Source of the DNA: Actinotalea sp. JY-7876
GTDB taxonomy: Bacteria > Actinomycetota > Actinomycetes > Actinomycetales > Cellulomonadaceae
DNA length: 64,000 bases
NCBI RefSeq assembly: GCF_014042015.1
Contig: NZ_CP059493.1
Coordinates: 2,976,001 to 3,040,000, forward strand
Direction of reading: 5' to 3'
Below the pieces are notes generated by a model, which saw nothing but the letters and a program-made list of their open reading frames with translations, ran no database searches and was not told where the DNA came from. Positions 11,846-21,429 of the stretch are shown here, piece by piece. Position numbers and translations under genes: made by a program. Numbering within the stretch: the stretch's first letter is position 1; every line of letters begins with the position of its first letter.

Positions 11846-12853
11846 TCAGGCCGCGCGGTCCACCAGGGCCCGGGTGAAGGAGACGAGCGAGTCCCGCACC
11901 GGGCCCGCGGGAAGGGTACCCAGAGCGGCCACCGCCTCGTCGGCATACTGCACGGCGCGGGCGCGGGTCTCGGCGACGACCGGGTGGGACCGCAGGCGCC
12001 GCACGGCGTCGTCGAGGTCCGCGTCGGCGCTCAGGTCGGAGTCGAGCAGCGCGACGAGCGCACGGTCCTCGTCGGTGCCCTCGGGGCCGGCCGCCCGGCG
12101 GCGCAGGAGCAGCACCGGCATGGTCGGGACCTTCTCGCGCAGGTCGGTGCCGGGCGTCTTGCCGGACTGGTCGCCCACCGAGGTGAGGTCGATGACGTCG
12201 TCGGCGAGCTGGAACGCGACGCCGACCTTCTCCCCGTACTGCGTGAGCGTCGCCACGATCTCCGGCCCGCAGCCGGCGAACATCGCGCCGAAGCGGGCGG
12301 ACGTCGCGATGAGCGAGCCGGTCTTGTCGGACAGCACCTGCAGGTAGTGCTCGACGGGGTCGACGTCGGCCGCCGGGCCCACCGTCTCGTGGAGCTGGCC
12401 GAGGCACAGCCGCTCGAAGGTGGCCGCCTGGATGCGCACCGCCTCGGGGCCGAGGCCCGCGACGAGCCGCGACGCGCGCGCGAACAGCAGGTCGCCCGTG
12501 AGGATCGCGACGTGGTTGCCCCACACCTCGTGCGCCGCCGGCGCACCGCGACGCACCGGCGCCGAGTCCATGACGTCGTCGTGGTAGAGCGTCGCGAGGT
12601 GCGTCAGCTCCACGACCACCGCGGCGTCGAGCACCTCGGGCCGCTGGCCCTCGCCCAGCTGCGCCGCGAGGAGCGTCAGCAGGGGGCGCAGGCGCTTGCC
12701 GCCGGCGTTGACGAGATGCCGCGACGCCGTGTCCGCGAGCAGGTCCGCGTGGGTGACCGCGCCGCGCAGCCGCTCCTCGACCAGACCGAGCCGAGCCGTG
12801 AGGAGCTCGGTCAGGGCCGGGTCGGCGAGCGACAGCGTGGTGGAGGAGCTCAC
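11846..12853 (-). CDS. Long-chain polyprenyl diphosphate synthase (menaquinone side chain)
   Basis: 335 residues. It has the trans-prenyltransferase signatures GGKRLRPLL, first Asp-rich motif YHDDVMDSA, and second Asp-rich motif QLADDVIDLTSVGDQSGKTP followed by a conserved KVPTMP. It condenses isopentenyl diphosphate units into the all-trans chain later attached by MenA (a C45 chain would fit MK-9, but length cannot be read here). The GTG start overlaps the nuoN stop (GTGA), so it is translated as the last gene of the nuo operon. Mycobacterial counterparts are called GrcC. Confidence 0.92.
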   Translation of the reverse strand: MSSSTTLSLADPALTELLTARLGLVEERLRGAVTHADLLADTASRHLVNAGGKRLRPLLTLLAAQLGEGQRPEVLDAAVVVELTHLATLYHDDVMDSAPVRRGAPAAHEVWGNHVAILTGDLLFARASRLVAGLGPEAVRIQAATFERLCLGQLHETVGPAADVDPVEHYLQVLSDKTGSLIATSARFGAMFAGCGPEIVATLTQYGEKVGVAFQLADDVIDLTSVGDQSGKTPGTDLREKVPTMPVLLLRRRAAGPEGTDEDRALVALLDSDLSADADLDDAVRRLRSHPVVAETRARAVQYADEAVAALGTLPAGPVRDSLVSFTRALVDRAA

Positions 12854-14433
12854 GGGATCAGCCGAGCCGCGTCCGCGAGGACGTCGAGGACGGGCGAGGG
12901 CAGCACGCCGAGCAGCACCGTGCCGACGACGGCGATCCCGATCGCCACGGCGGTGAAGCCCTCGGAGCGCACGACGGTCGTCGACTCGCCCGGGGTGCCC
13001 GCGGCGTCCGTGAAGAACATCAGCACGATGAGGCGCACGTAGAAGAAGACCGCCGCTGCGGACGCGAGGACGCCGACGACGGCGAGCCACGTCAGGCCAC
13101 CCTCGATCGCCGCGGCGAAGACCGCGAACTTCCCGATGAAGCCGCCCGTGAGCGGGATGCCCGCGAACGAGAGCAGGAAGAGCGCGAACGACGTCGCCAG
13201 CACCGGGTGCCGCTTGCCGAGGCCGGACCACTGGGAGATGTGGGTCGCCTCGGCCACGACGGCCGACTCCGGACCGGACGTGACCTCGCGGACCAGGGTG
13301 ATGATCGCGAACGCGCCGATCGTCGCCAGGCCGTAGGCCAGCAGGTAGAAGAGCACGGACGGGATGGCGGACGGCGTCAGCGCGACGACGCCCACGAGCA
13401 CGAAGCCCGCGTGCGCGATGGACGAGTACGCGAGCATGCGCTTGACGTCCGTCTGCACGATCGCCACGACGGTGCCGACCAGCATCGTCAGGACCGCGAC
13501 GGCCCACAGCAGCGGCATGATGTCCCACTCGAGCGGCGGCAGGACGACGTAGACCAGGCGCAGGATCGCGCCGAACGCGGCGATCTTGGTGCACGCGGCC
13601 ATGAAGCCGGTGATCGGCGTCGGCGCACCCTGGTAGACGTCAGGGGTCCACGAGTGGAACGGCACCGCGCCGACCTTGAACAGCAGACCCACGAGGACCA
13701 GGACGACGCCCGCGAGGAGCAGCGCGTCCATCCCGACCACGGTCTGCGTCGCGGCCGCGATGTCGGCGAACCGGATCGAGCCCGCGAAGCCGTAGAGCAG
13801 CGCCGCACCGAAGAGCAGGAACGCCGAGGCGAAGGCGCCCAGGAGGAAGTACTTCATCGACGCCTCCTGGCTGAAGAGGCGGCGGCGGCGCGCCATCCCC
13901 GACAGCAGGTACAGCGGCAGCGAGAGCACCTCGAGCGCGACGAAGAGCGTCAGCAGGTCACCGGCGGCGGGGAAGATCATCATCCCGCCGAGCGCGAACA
14001 GGACCAGGGGGTAGACCTCGGTCTGCGCGAGCCCCTTGCGGCGCGCGAGCTCCTCGTACTCCGAGCCCGGGATCGCGGCGGCCGAGGGCGCGAACGCGTC
14101 CTCACCCGTCTCGCCGCGGTCCGCGATGACCAGGACGCTCACGAGGCCGAGCAGCGCGAGCACACCCCACAGGACGAGCGTGGGTCCGTCGAGCATGACC
14201 GAGCCGCCGAGGATCTCGAAGCCACCGGAGCTGATGACGTCCTTCCACAGGGCCGCCACCGCCACGAGCGCGCCGGCGAGGGCGAGCACCGCGAGGGCGA
14301 GCTGGATCGCGCGGCGCGCGCGCTGCGGTGCGAAGGCCTCGACGAGGACCCCGATCGCTCCGGCTCCGAGCACGATCACCACGGGCGCCAGCTGGGCCCA
14401 GGGGACCTCGGGGGCCACGAAGGCGGGGGTCAC
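12850..14433 (-). CDS. nuoN: NADH-quinone oxidoreductase subunit N
   Basis: 527 residues, about 14 hydrophobic helices, with the antiporter-like core including FHSWTPDVYQGAPTPITGFM and the conserved lysines of the proton channel family. It is one of three Mrp-like membrane subunits that pump protons. The GTG start overlaps the nuoM stop (GTGA). It is the last nuo gene, and its own stop overlaps the polyprenyl synthase start. Confidence 0.96.
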   Translation of the reverse strand: MTPAFVAPEVPWAQLAPVVIVLGAGAIGVLVEAFAPQRARRAIQLALAVLALAGALVAVAALWKDVISSGGFEILGGSVMLDGPTLVLWGVLALLGLVSVLVIADRGETGEDAFAPSAAAIPGSEYEELARRKGLAQTEVYPLVLFALGGMMIFPAAGDLLTLFVALEVLSLPLYLLSGMARRRRLFSQEASMKYFLLGAFASAFLLFGAALLYGFAGSIRFADIAAATQTVVGMDALLLAGVVLVLVGLLFKVGAVPFHSWTPDVYQGAPTPITGFMAACTKIAAFGAILRLVYVVLPPLEWDIMPLLWAVAVLTMLVGTVVAIVQTDVKRMLAYSSIAHAGFVLVGVVALTPSAIPSVLFYLLAYGLATIGAFAIITLVREVTSGPESAVVAEATHISQWSGLGKRHPVLATSFALFLLSFAGIPLTGGFIGKFAVFAAAIEGGLTWLAVVGVLASAAAVFFYVRLIVLMFFTDAAGTPGESTTVVRSEGFTAVAIGIAVVGTVLLGVLPSPVLDVLADAARLIP

Positions 14434-16070
14434 TTGTCGCTCCCGTCGACGGAGGAATCGCTGGCGTTGCCGGCCTCGTCACCCGGGCCGCCCGGGTCGG
14501 CACCCTCGTGGACGGCGGCGACCGAGACCTCGGCCGGCTGACGCACGAGGTCGAGCGCGGGTCCGGGGTAGAACCCGAGGACGAGCATCGCGGCGATGAG
14601 CGGGCCCACGACCCACTTCTCGCGCGCGGACAGGTCGGGCGTGGTCGCGAGGTCGTCGCGCACGGGTCCCGTGAAGACCCGCTGGTAGGTCAGCAGGACG
14701 TACAGCGCGGCCAGGATGACGCCGAGGGTCGCCACGATCGTCGCGGGGCGGTTGGCCTGGAAGCTGCCCACCAGCACGAGGAACTCGCTGACGAACGTCG
14801 ACAGGCCCGGCAGCGAGAGCGCCGAGAGCCCGGCCACCAGGAAGGTGCCCGCGAGCACGGGCGTGACCTTCTGCAGACCGCCGAACGCGGAGAGCCGCGC
14901 CGTGCCGCGCCGGGCCACCAGGAAGCCGGCGAGCAGGAACAGCGCGCCCGTCGACAGGCCGTGGTTGACCATGTAGAGCGAGGCGCCCTGCGTGCTGACC
15001 TCGTTGAAGGCGAAGATGCCGAGCACGATGAAGCCGAAGTGGCTGACCGACGTGTACGCGATGAGGCGCATGAGGTCCTCCTGGCCGATGGCCAGGAGCG
15101 CGCCGTAGAGCACCGACACGACCGCGAGCACGATGATCACCGGCGCCGCCCAGCGGGAGGCGTCGGGGAACAGCGGCAGGCAGAGCGTCAGCATGCCGAA
15201 GGTGCCCACCTTGTCGAGCACACCGACCAGCAGCACGGACGTCCCGGCGGGCGCCTGCTCGGCGGCGTCGGGCAGCCAGGTGTGGACCGGCCACATCGGC
15301 GCCTTGACGGCGAACGCGAGGAACAGCGAGAGGAACAGCAGCCGCTCGGTCGTGACCGGCAGGTCGAGACCGACGAGGTTGTCGATGAGGAAGCCCTGCT
15401 CGCCGCCCGGGCCCTGGAGGTACAGCGCGATGACGCCGACCAGCATGATGAGCCCGCCCGCGAGCGAGAACAGCAGGAACTTCACGGCGGCGTAGCGCCG
15501 ACGCAGGCCGCCGAAGGCCCCGATCATGAAGTAGACCGGGATCAGCATGGCCTCGAAGAGGACGTAGAACAGGAACAGGTCCCGGGCCGCGAACACGGCG
15601 ACCATGAAGGCCTCGAGGACGAGGATCAGCGCGACGTAGTTGCGGATGCGGTTGCCGCCCTCGACGGCCGACGGCGCGTCGGCCTGCGCGTCCGTGCCCT
15701 GCGCGTCCGTGCCCTGCGCCACCCGCGCCGCGACGGCGTCCGGGTGCTCGCGCCAGGCCGCCAGCAGGACCAGCGGCACGAGCACGACCGACAGCAGCAC
15801 CAGCGCGAGGCCCACGCCGTCGACGCCGACGGCGTAGCTGACGCCGAACGTGGGGATCCACGGCGCCTGCTCGGTGAGCTGGTGCTCGCCGGCGCGGGCG
15901 ACGTCGAACTGGAGCGTGGCGAGCACGGCCAGCACGAGCACGACGAGCGACACGGCGAGCGCGACGGGCCGGGCGTGCTTGCGCGCGCCCGACGGGAGGA
16001 GCCACACGACGGCGGCGCCCAGGAGCGGGACCACGATCAGCGTGGTCAGCCAGGGGAAGGTCTCGGTCAT
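14430..16070 (-). CDS. nuoM: NADH-quinone oxidoreductase subunit M
   Basis: 546 residues, polytopic. It contains the NuoM core FLFYVLFEAMLIPVYFMIG and KAPMWPVHTWLPDAAEQAP. ATG 16070 is the start, with GGAAGAG upstream, 13 nt after the nuoL stop. Between early helices is a hydrophilic insert of about 30 residues containing GTDAQGTDAQADA, produced by a 15-bp tandem duplication. The C-terminal 40 residues are acidic and Gly/Ser-rich. It pumps protons in the distal arm of complex I. Confidence 0.96.
   Translation of the reverse strand: MTETFPWLTTLIVVPLLGAAVVWLLPSGARKHARPVALAVSLVVLVLAVLATLQFDVARAGEHQLTEQAPWIPTFGVSYAVGVDGVGLALVLLSVVLVPLVLLAAWREHPDAVAARVAQGTDAQGTDAQADAPSAVEGGNRIRNYVALILVLEAFMVAVFAARDLFLFYVLFEAMLIPVYFMIGAFGGLRRRYAAVKFLLFSLAGGLIMLVGVIALYLQGPGGEQGFLIDNLVGLDLPVTTERLLFLSLFLAFAVKAPMWPVHTWLPDAAEQAPAGTSVLLVGVLDKVGTFGMLTLCLPLFPDASRWAAPVIIVLAVVSVLYGALLAIGQEDLMRLIAYTSVSHFGFIVLGIFAFNEVSTQGASLYMVNHGLSTGALFLLAGFLVARRGTARLSAFGGLQKVTPVLAGTFLVAGLSALSLPGLSTFVSEFLVLVGSFQANRPATIVATLGVILAALYVLLTYQRVFTGPVRDDLATTPDLSAREKWVVGPLIAAMLVLGFYPGPALDLVRQPAEVSVAAVHEGADPGGPGDEAGNASDSSVDGSDK
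15684..15719. repeat. 15-bp in-frame tandem duplication in nuoM
   Basis: The unit CTGCGCGTCCGTGCC occurs twice in a row plus a partial third copy. On the coding strand it gives GTDAQ-GTDAQ in a loop of NuoM. The frame is kept. Confidence 0.85.
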
Positions 16071-16083
16071 GGTGTCTCTTCCC

Positions 16084-18096
16084 TCAGATCCGGAACGCCA
16101 GCGCGACGGCGGCCAGCACGACGACGCCGGCGACCATGCCGGACGCGTAGGTCCGCACGTAGCCGTTCTGCAGCCTGCGCAGCACGTCGCCCGAGCCCGC
16201 GACGACGCGCGCGAGGCCCGTCGCCGCCCCGTCGACGACCTCACGGTCGCCGTACACGAGCGAGCGCGTGAGGTACTGCCCGGGGCGCATGAGCAGCGTC
16301 TCGTTGACGTCGTCCTGGTACAGGTCCTTGCGCGCGGCACGCGTCAGCACGGAGCCGCGCGGCGCGACGACGGCCACCGGCGAGGCCGCGTACTGGCGCC
16401 ACGCCAGGAACGCGCCGACGGCGACGAGCGCGAGCGTCAGGCCGGTGATGACCGGCACCGAGAGCACGGGCTCGTGGTGCTCGGCGTGCCCCGTGACCGG
16501 CTCGAGCCACGTGGTGAACGCGCCGCCGATGGTCAGGGCGCCGCCGAGGCCGACGGAGCCGATGGCCAGCACGACCATGGGGATGGTCATGAGCTTCGGC
16601 GACTCGTGCGGGTGGCGCACCGGCGCCGCCGGGTCCACCGCTCCCCCGCCGTGCCCGTCGCTCCAGCGGCGCTCGCCGTGGAACGTCATGAAGAACAGGC
16701 GGGACATGTAGAACGCCGTCAGCCCGGCACCGAGCAGCGCGACACCGCCGAAGACCCAGGGCTGCCAGCCCTCGCCGCCGGCCGTCGCGAACGCCGTCTC
16801 GATGATCTTGTCCTTGCTCCAGAAGCCGGACAGGCCGGGGAAGCCGATGATCGCGAGCCAGCCGGCCGCGAAGGTCAGCCACGTGATCTTCATGTAGCGG
16901 GACAGGCCGCCGTAGCGGCGCATGTCGACCGAGTCGTCCATGCCGTGCATGACGGACCCCGCGCCGAGGAACATCCCCGCCTTGAAGAAGCCGTGCGTGA
17001 GCAGGTGGAAGATCGCGAACGCGTAGCCGATCGGACCCAGGCCGGCCGCGAGCATCATGTAGCCGATCTGCGACATCGTCGACGCGGCGAGCGTCTTCTT
17101 GATGTCGTCCTTGGCGCAGCCGACGATCGCGCCGAAGAGCAGCGTGATCGCACCGACGATCGCCACGACGAGGAGCGCGGTGGGCGCGCCGTCGTACACG
17201 GGCGCGGACCGCACGACCAGGTAGACGCCCGCGGTGACCATCGTCGCCGCGTGGATGAGCGCCGAGACCGGGGTCGGGCCGGCCATCGCGTCGCCGAGCC
17301 AGGCCTGGAGCGGGAACTGCGCCGACTTGCCGCAGGCGGCGAGCAGCAGCATGAGCCCGGCCGCCGTCAGGACCGCCTCGCTGGCGCCGGGCGCACCGGA
17401 GAACACCGTGGCGAAGTCCGTCCCGCCGAACTCGGCGAACAGGATGAAGATCGCGATGAGCATGCCGACGTCGCCCACGCGGTTGGCGATGAACGCCTTC
17501 TTGGCCGCGACGGCGTAGGGCAGGTGGTGGTTCCAGAACCCGATGAGCAGGTAGGAGGCGAGACCCACGCCCTCCCAGCCGACGAAGAGCAGCAGGTAGC
17601 TGTCCGCGAGCACCAGCAGGAGCATCGCCGCGACGAAGAGGTTGAGGTAGGCGAAGAACCGGCGCCGGTCGGCGTCGTGCTCCATGTACGCCACGGAGTA
17701 GACGTGGATCAGCGTGCCGACGAACGTCACCAGCAGGACGAAGGTCAGCGAGAGCGGGTCGATCCGCAGGCCGGCGTCCAGGGTGAAGTCGCCCGCCGGG
17801 ATCCACGAGAACAGGTGCAGGTCCTGGACGCGGTCCTGAGCGGGCAGGCCGAGCGTGGCCACCCACAGCACGGCCCCGACCACGAAGGCCGAGGCCGAGG
17901 CGAGGACGCCGAGCCAGTGGCCCCATCGGTCCGCGCGTCGTCCCAGCAGCAGCAGGACCGCGGCCCCGAGCAGGGGCAGCGCGACCAGCAGCCAGGCGTA
18001 CGAGAACGCGCCGGTCGCCTCCCCGGCGGCGGCGACGTGATCGTCGGCAGCGGTGGCCAGGCCTGCGGGCAGGCCGGCAAGAGCGTGTGTCAACAC
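16084..18096 (-). CDS. nuoL: NADH-quinone oxidoreductase subunit L
   Basis: 670 residues with about 16 transmembrane helices. Core motifs are [18 protein letters not shown] and [30 protein letters not shown], split here as two blocks of the proton-channel domain. The C-terminal region carries the long lateral helix that spans the membrane arm. GTG 18096 is chosen because GAGGAG stands 5 nt upstream. It is one of only a few nuo genes with a real gap before it (10 nt after nuoK). Confidence 0.96.
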   Translation of the reverse strand: MLTHALAGLPAGLATAADDHVAAAGEATGAFSYAWLLVALPLLGAAVLLLLGRRADRWGHWLGVLASASAFVVGAVLWVATLGLPAQDRVQDLHLFSWIPAGDFTLDAGLRIDPLSLTFVLLVTFVGTLIHVYSVAYMEHDADRRRFFAYLNLFVAAMLLLVLADSYLLLFVGWEGVGLASYLLIGFWNHHLPYAVAAKKAFIANRVGDVGMLIAIFILFAEFGGTDFATVFSGAPGASEAVLTAAGLMLLLAACGKSAQFPLQAWLGDAMAGPTPVSALIHAATMVTAGVYLVVRSAPVYDGAPTALLVVAIVGAITLLFGAIVGCAKDDIKKTLAASTMSQIGYMMLAAGLGPIGYAFAIFHLLTHGFFKAGMFLGAGSVMHGMDDSVDMRRYGGLSRYMKITWLTFAAGWLAIIGFPGLSGFWSKDKIIETAFATAGGEGWQPWVFGGVALLGAGLTAFYMSRLFFMTFHGERRWSDGHGGGAVDPAAPVRHPHESPKLMTIPMVVLAIGSVGLGGALTIGGAFTTWLEPVTGHAEHHEPVLSVPVITGLTLALVAVGAFLAWRQYAASPVAVVAPRGSVLTRAARKDLYQDDVNETLLMRPGQYLTRSLVYGDREVVDGAATGLARVVAGSGDVLRRLQNGYVRTYASGMVAGVVVLAAVALAFRI

Positions 18097-18106
18097 CCGG
18101 CGCTCC

Positions 18107-18406
18107 TCAGCTCTTCAGAAGGTTGACGTCGTCGACCGAGGCCGAGCGACGGGTGCGGAAGATCGCGACGATGATGGCGAGCCCGACGACGACCTCGGCC
18201 GCGGCCACGACCATGACGAAGAACGCCACGACCTGCCCCGTGAGGTCACCGTGGATCCGCGAGAACGTCACGAACGCGAGGTTGGTCGCGTTGAGCATGA
18301 GCTCGATGCCCATGAACACGACGATCGCGTTGCGGCGCAGCAGCACGGTGAGCGCGCCGATCGAGAACAGCACGGTGGCCAGCACCAGGTAGTTGCTCAG
18401 GTTCAC
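18107..18406 (-). CDS. nuoK: NADH-quinone oxidoreductase subunit K
   Basis: 99 residues and three helices, the usual size. The conserved membrane glutamates are present in [18 protein letters not shown] and [13 protein letters not shown]. The GTG start overlaps the nuoJ stop (GTGA). It is a proton-translocating subunit next to NuoJ and NuoA. Confidence 0.96.
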   Translation of the reverse strand: MNLSNYLVLATVLFSIGALTVLLRRNAIVVFMGIELMLNATNLAFVTFSRIHGDLTGQVVAFFVMVVAAAEVVVGLAIIVAIFRTRRSASVDDVNLLKS

Positions 18407-19251
18407 CGCACGGGCTCCTCACCGGTGATGGACCGCTCGGGGGGCGTGGAGCCGATGCCCTGGGCGCCGACGTCGCCGCGCACCTCGTCGACCTGACGCT
18501 CCTGGCCGCGGACGCGCAGCACGCGCGGGACCGACTGCTCGAGCGGGCGGCCGTCGGGCCCGAGGGCCGCCACGTCCATGGCGTTGCTGCGGGCGTAGAC
18601 ACCGGGCGAGGGCAGCGGCGTGAGCACGCCGCCCTGGGCGACGCGCAGGTCCGCGCGCTCGCGCTGGCCGACCTGGCGCGTGAGGCGCTGGCGGTGCGTG
18701 AGCACGAGCGCCCCGATCGCGGCGATGACGAGCAGCGTGCCGACGACCTCGAGCGCGAAGACGTAGTCGCCGAAGATCACGCGGGCGACGCCGACCGGGT
18801 TGCTGTCGGCGTTGACGGCCTCGAGCCCGGCGGGCCGCAGGTCGGCCGCCGTGAGCACGACGCCGACCAGGACGGCGGCGAGGCCGATGCCGAGCAGCGC
18901 GCCGATCCACCGCTGACCGGCGATCGTCTCGACGAGCGAGTCGGAGGAGTCGACGCCCACGAGCATGAGGACGAAGAGGAACAGCATCATCACGGCGCCC
19001 GTGTACACGATCACCTGGACGACGCCGAGGAACGGCGCCTCCTGCGCGACGTAGAGGATCGCGAGGCTGATCATCACGACCACGACGCTCATGGCGGCGT
19101 GGACCGTCTTCTTGGCGAAGAGCAGGCCGAGCGCCGACAGCACCATGATCGGCGCGAGCACCCAGAAGAGCACCGCCTCGCCGGCCGACGTGCTGCCCGT
19201 CTCGACGAGCGACGTCACCACGGCCGCGGCGGTGGTGGTGGACGGGGTCAT
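18403..19251 (-). CDS. nuoJ: NADH-quinone oxidoreductase subunit J
   Basis: 282 residues. Five helices occupy the first 190 residues, including the hallmark [23 protein letters not shown]. The last 80 residues are hydrophilic ([19 protein letters not shown], then [15 protein letters not shown]), much longer than the E. coli subunit. ATG 19251 overlaps the nuoI stop (ATGA). Membrane-arm subunit. Confidence 0.95.
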   Translation of the reverse strand: MTPSTTTAAAVVTSLVETGSTSAGEAVLFWVLAPIMVLSALGLLFAKKTVHAAMSVVVVMISLAILYVAQEAPFLGVVQVIVYTGAVMMLFLFVLMLVGVDSSDSLVETIAGQRWIGALLGIGLAAVLVGVVLTAADLRPAGLEAVNADSNPVGVARVIFGDYVFALEVVGTLLVIAAIGALVLTHRQRLTRQVGQRERADLRVAQGGVLTPLPSPGVYARSNAMDVAALGPDGRPLEQSVPRVLRVRGQERQVDEVRGDVGAQGIGSTPPERSITGEEPVR

Positions 19252-20048
19252 CGGGTGGCCCTCCCGTGCGAGGCGGTGGTGTCGACCTCGGCCGGCTGAC
19301 CGTGCTCGACCGGCTCCGCGAGCTCGGAGGCCGTCCCGCGGTCGGTCGACCGCTCGGGTGCGCGGTGGTCCGGGCGCAGCGCCTGCAGGCTCGGCTCCTC
19401 CGGGCGCCACTGGGCGACCCAGTCGATCTGCTCCGGGACCGGGCCGTTGACCGAGCCGCGGTAGTAGTCGGTGTCGTCCGTGCCGGGCACCATCGGGTGC
19501 GGGGCCGCGAGCATGCCCTCGCCCAGGGGCGCCAGGAGGTCCTGCTTCTCGTAAATCATCCCGCGGCGCGTCGGACCGGCGAGCTCGTACTCGTTGGTCA
19601 TCGTCAGCGCGCGCGTCGGGCAGGCCTCGATGCACAGGCCGCAGAAGATGCAGCGCAGGTAGTTGATCTGGTAGACGCGGCCGTACCGCTCCCCCGGCGA
19701 GAACTGCGCGTCGGGCGCGTTGTCGGCGCCCTCGACGTAGATGGCGTCGGCCGGGCAGGCCCACGCGCACAGCTCGCAGCCGATGCACTTCTCGAGCCCG
19801 TCCGGGTACCGGTTGAGCTGGTGGCGCCCGTGGTACCGCGGCTTCGTCGGCGGCTTCTCGAACGGGTACTGCTCGGTGATGACCGGCTTGAACATCGCCG
19901 AGAGGGTCACGCCGAAGCCCGCGACGGGCGCGAGCACCTCGCCGATCCCCTTCTTCGGCTCGATGAGCGACTCGTACTCGTGCGCGGGCTCGCGCCCGCC
20001 CACGGCACCGCCGTCGCTGTCGCGACGACTGAGGTCCTTGTCAGCCAC
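19248..20048 (-). CDS. nuoI: NADH-quinone oxidoreductase subunit I (8Fe ferredoxin-like)
   Basis: 266 residues. Two tetranuclear cluster motifs, [16 protein letters not shown] and [16 protein letters not shown], are the N6a and N6b ligands that pass electrons to NuoB. The GTG start overlaps the nuoH stop by 8 nt. The C-terminal 60 residues (after [13 protein letters not shown]) are hydrophilic and not part of the core fold. Confidence 0.96.
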   Translation of the reverse strand: MADKDLSRRDSDGGAVGGREPAHEYESLIEPKKGIGEVLAPVAGFGVTLSAMFKPVITEQYPFEKPPTKPRYHGRHQLNRYPDGLEKCIGCELCAWACPADAIYVEGADNAPDAQFSPGERYGRVYQINYLRCIFCGLCIEACPTRALTMTNEYELAGPTRRGMIYEKQDLLAPLGEGMLAAPHPMVPGTDDTDYYRGSVNGPVPEQIDWVAQWRPEEPSLQALRPDHRAPERSTDRGTASELAEPVEHGQPAEVDTTASHGRATR

Positions 20049-21429
20049 GGGTCTCCTCCTGGTCGCCGTCGGCGGGTGTCTGCGTGCCCGCGACGGCGGG
20101 CGCCTCGGTGAGCGTCGCGGTCCCGGTGCCGGCGGCGGACCCCGCGGCCGCCTCCTGCAGGCGAAGGCGGCGCGGCGAGGGCGGGAGCGACTGGCCGGGC
20201 AGCGGCGGAACAGGGTAGCCCCCCGCGAAGGCGTCGAACGCCTCCGGCTCCGGCTCCGGCTCCGGCTTCTTCTCCGGGATGAGGAAGGAGAGGCCGATGC
20301 CGACCACCGCGATGACGCCGAGCGCGATGAGCAGCGAGCGCAGGTCCACGTCCGTGAACTGGCGGATGCCCTGGACGACCGCGACGCAGACGATCCACGC
20401 GAGGGCGACCGGGATGAGCACCTTCCAGCCGAACTTCATGAACTGGTCGTAGCGGAAGCGCAGCAGCGTGCCGCGGATCCAGACGAACAGGAACATGAAG
20501 AACCAGAGCTTGGCGAGGAACCACAGCAGCGGCCACCAGCCCTGGTTGAGCATGCCGTCGTTGATCAGGCCGAGGCCGAACGGCGCCTTCCAGCCACCGA
20601 AGAACAGCGTCGTGGCGACGGCGGAGACGTTGAGCATGTTGATGTACTCGGCGAGGAAGAACCAGGCGAACTTCATCGAGGAGTACTCGGTCATGAAGCC
20701 GGAGACGAGCTCGCCCTCCGCCTCGGGCAGGTCGAACGGGAGGCGGTTGACCTCGCCGACCATGGAGATGAAGTAGACGACGAACGCGGGCAGCAGCGGG
20801 AAGACCCACCAGATCGAGTCCTGCGACTCGACGATCTGCGACGTCGACATCGAGCCGACCATGACGAAGACGCTGACGAGCGACAGGCCCATCGCCAGCT
20901 CGTAGGAGATGACCTGGGCGGTCGAGCGCACCGCGCCGAGCAGCGGGTAGGTCGAGCCGGAGGACCAGCCGCCGAGCACGATGCCGTACACGCCGACCGA
21001 CGTGACCGCCAGGATGTAGAGCACCGCCACGGGGAAGTCCGTGAGCTGGAGCGGCGTCTCGATGCCGAACATCGAGACGGCGGGGCCCAGCGGGATGACG
21101 GCGAACGTCAGCAGCGAGCAGAACACCGAGATCATCGGCGCCACGATGTAGACGACCTTGTCCGCGGCCTTGACGTTCACGTCCTCCTTGAGGAGGAGCT
21201 TGCCGGCGTCGGCCATCGACTGCAGCAGGCCGAAGGGGCCGTGGACGTTCGGGCCCGACCGGATCTGCATCCGGGCGACGACCTTGCGCTCGAACCAGAT
21301 CGCGAACAGCACGCTGACCAGCAGGAACACGATGATGCCGACCGCCTTGATCAGGACGATCCACCACGTGTCGTTGCTGAAGTCCGCGGTCGGCGGGACC
21401 GCCGCGGCCAGGGGCATGAGGCCGGCCAT
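20041..21429 (-). CDS. nuoH: NADH-quinone oxidoreductase subunit H
   Basis: 462 residues with eight or nine helices. It has the quinone-site signatures [20 protein letters not shown] and [21 protein letters not shown]. The ATG start shares a base with the nuoG stop (TGATG). The C-terminal 60 residues are a Pro/Glu/Ala tail. NuoH forms the quinone chamber with NuoB and NuoD. Confidence 0.96.
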   Translation of the reverse strand: MAGLMPLAAAVPPTADFSNDTWWIVLIKAVGIIVFLLVSVLFAIWFERKVVARMQIRSGPNVHGPFGLLQSMADAGKLLLKEDVNVKAADKVVYIVAPMISVFCSLLTFAVIPLGPAVSMFGIETPLQLTDFPVAVLYILAVTSVGVYGIVLGGWSSGSTYPLLGAVRSTAQVISYELAMGLSLVSVFVMVGSMSTSQIVESQDSIWWVFPLLPAFVVYFISMVGEVNRLPFDLPEAEGELVSGFMTEYSSMKFAWFFLAEYINMLNVSAVATTLFFGGWKAPFGLGLINDGMLNQGWWPLLWFLAKLWFFMFLFVWIRGTLLRFRYDQFMKFGWKVLIPVALAWIVCVAVVQGIRQFTDVDLRSLLIALGVIAVVGIGLSFLIPEKKPEPEPEPEAFDAFAGGYPVPPLPGQSLPPSPRRLRLQEAAAGSAAGTGTATLTEAPAVAGTQTPADGDQEETRG

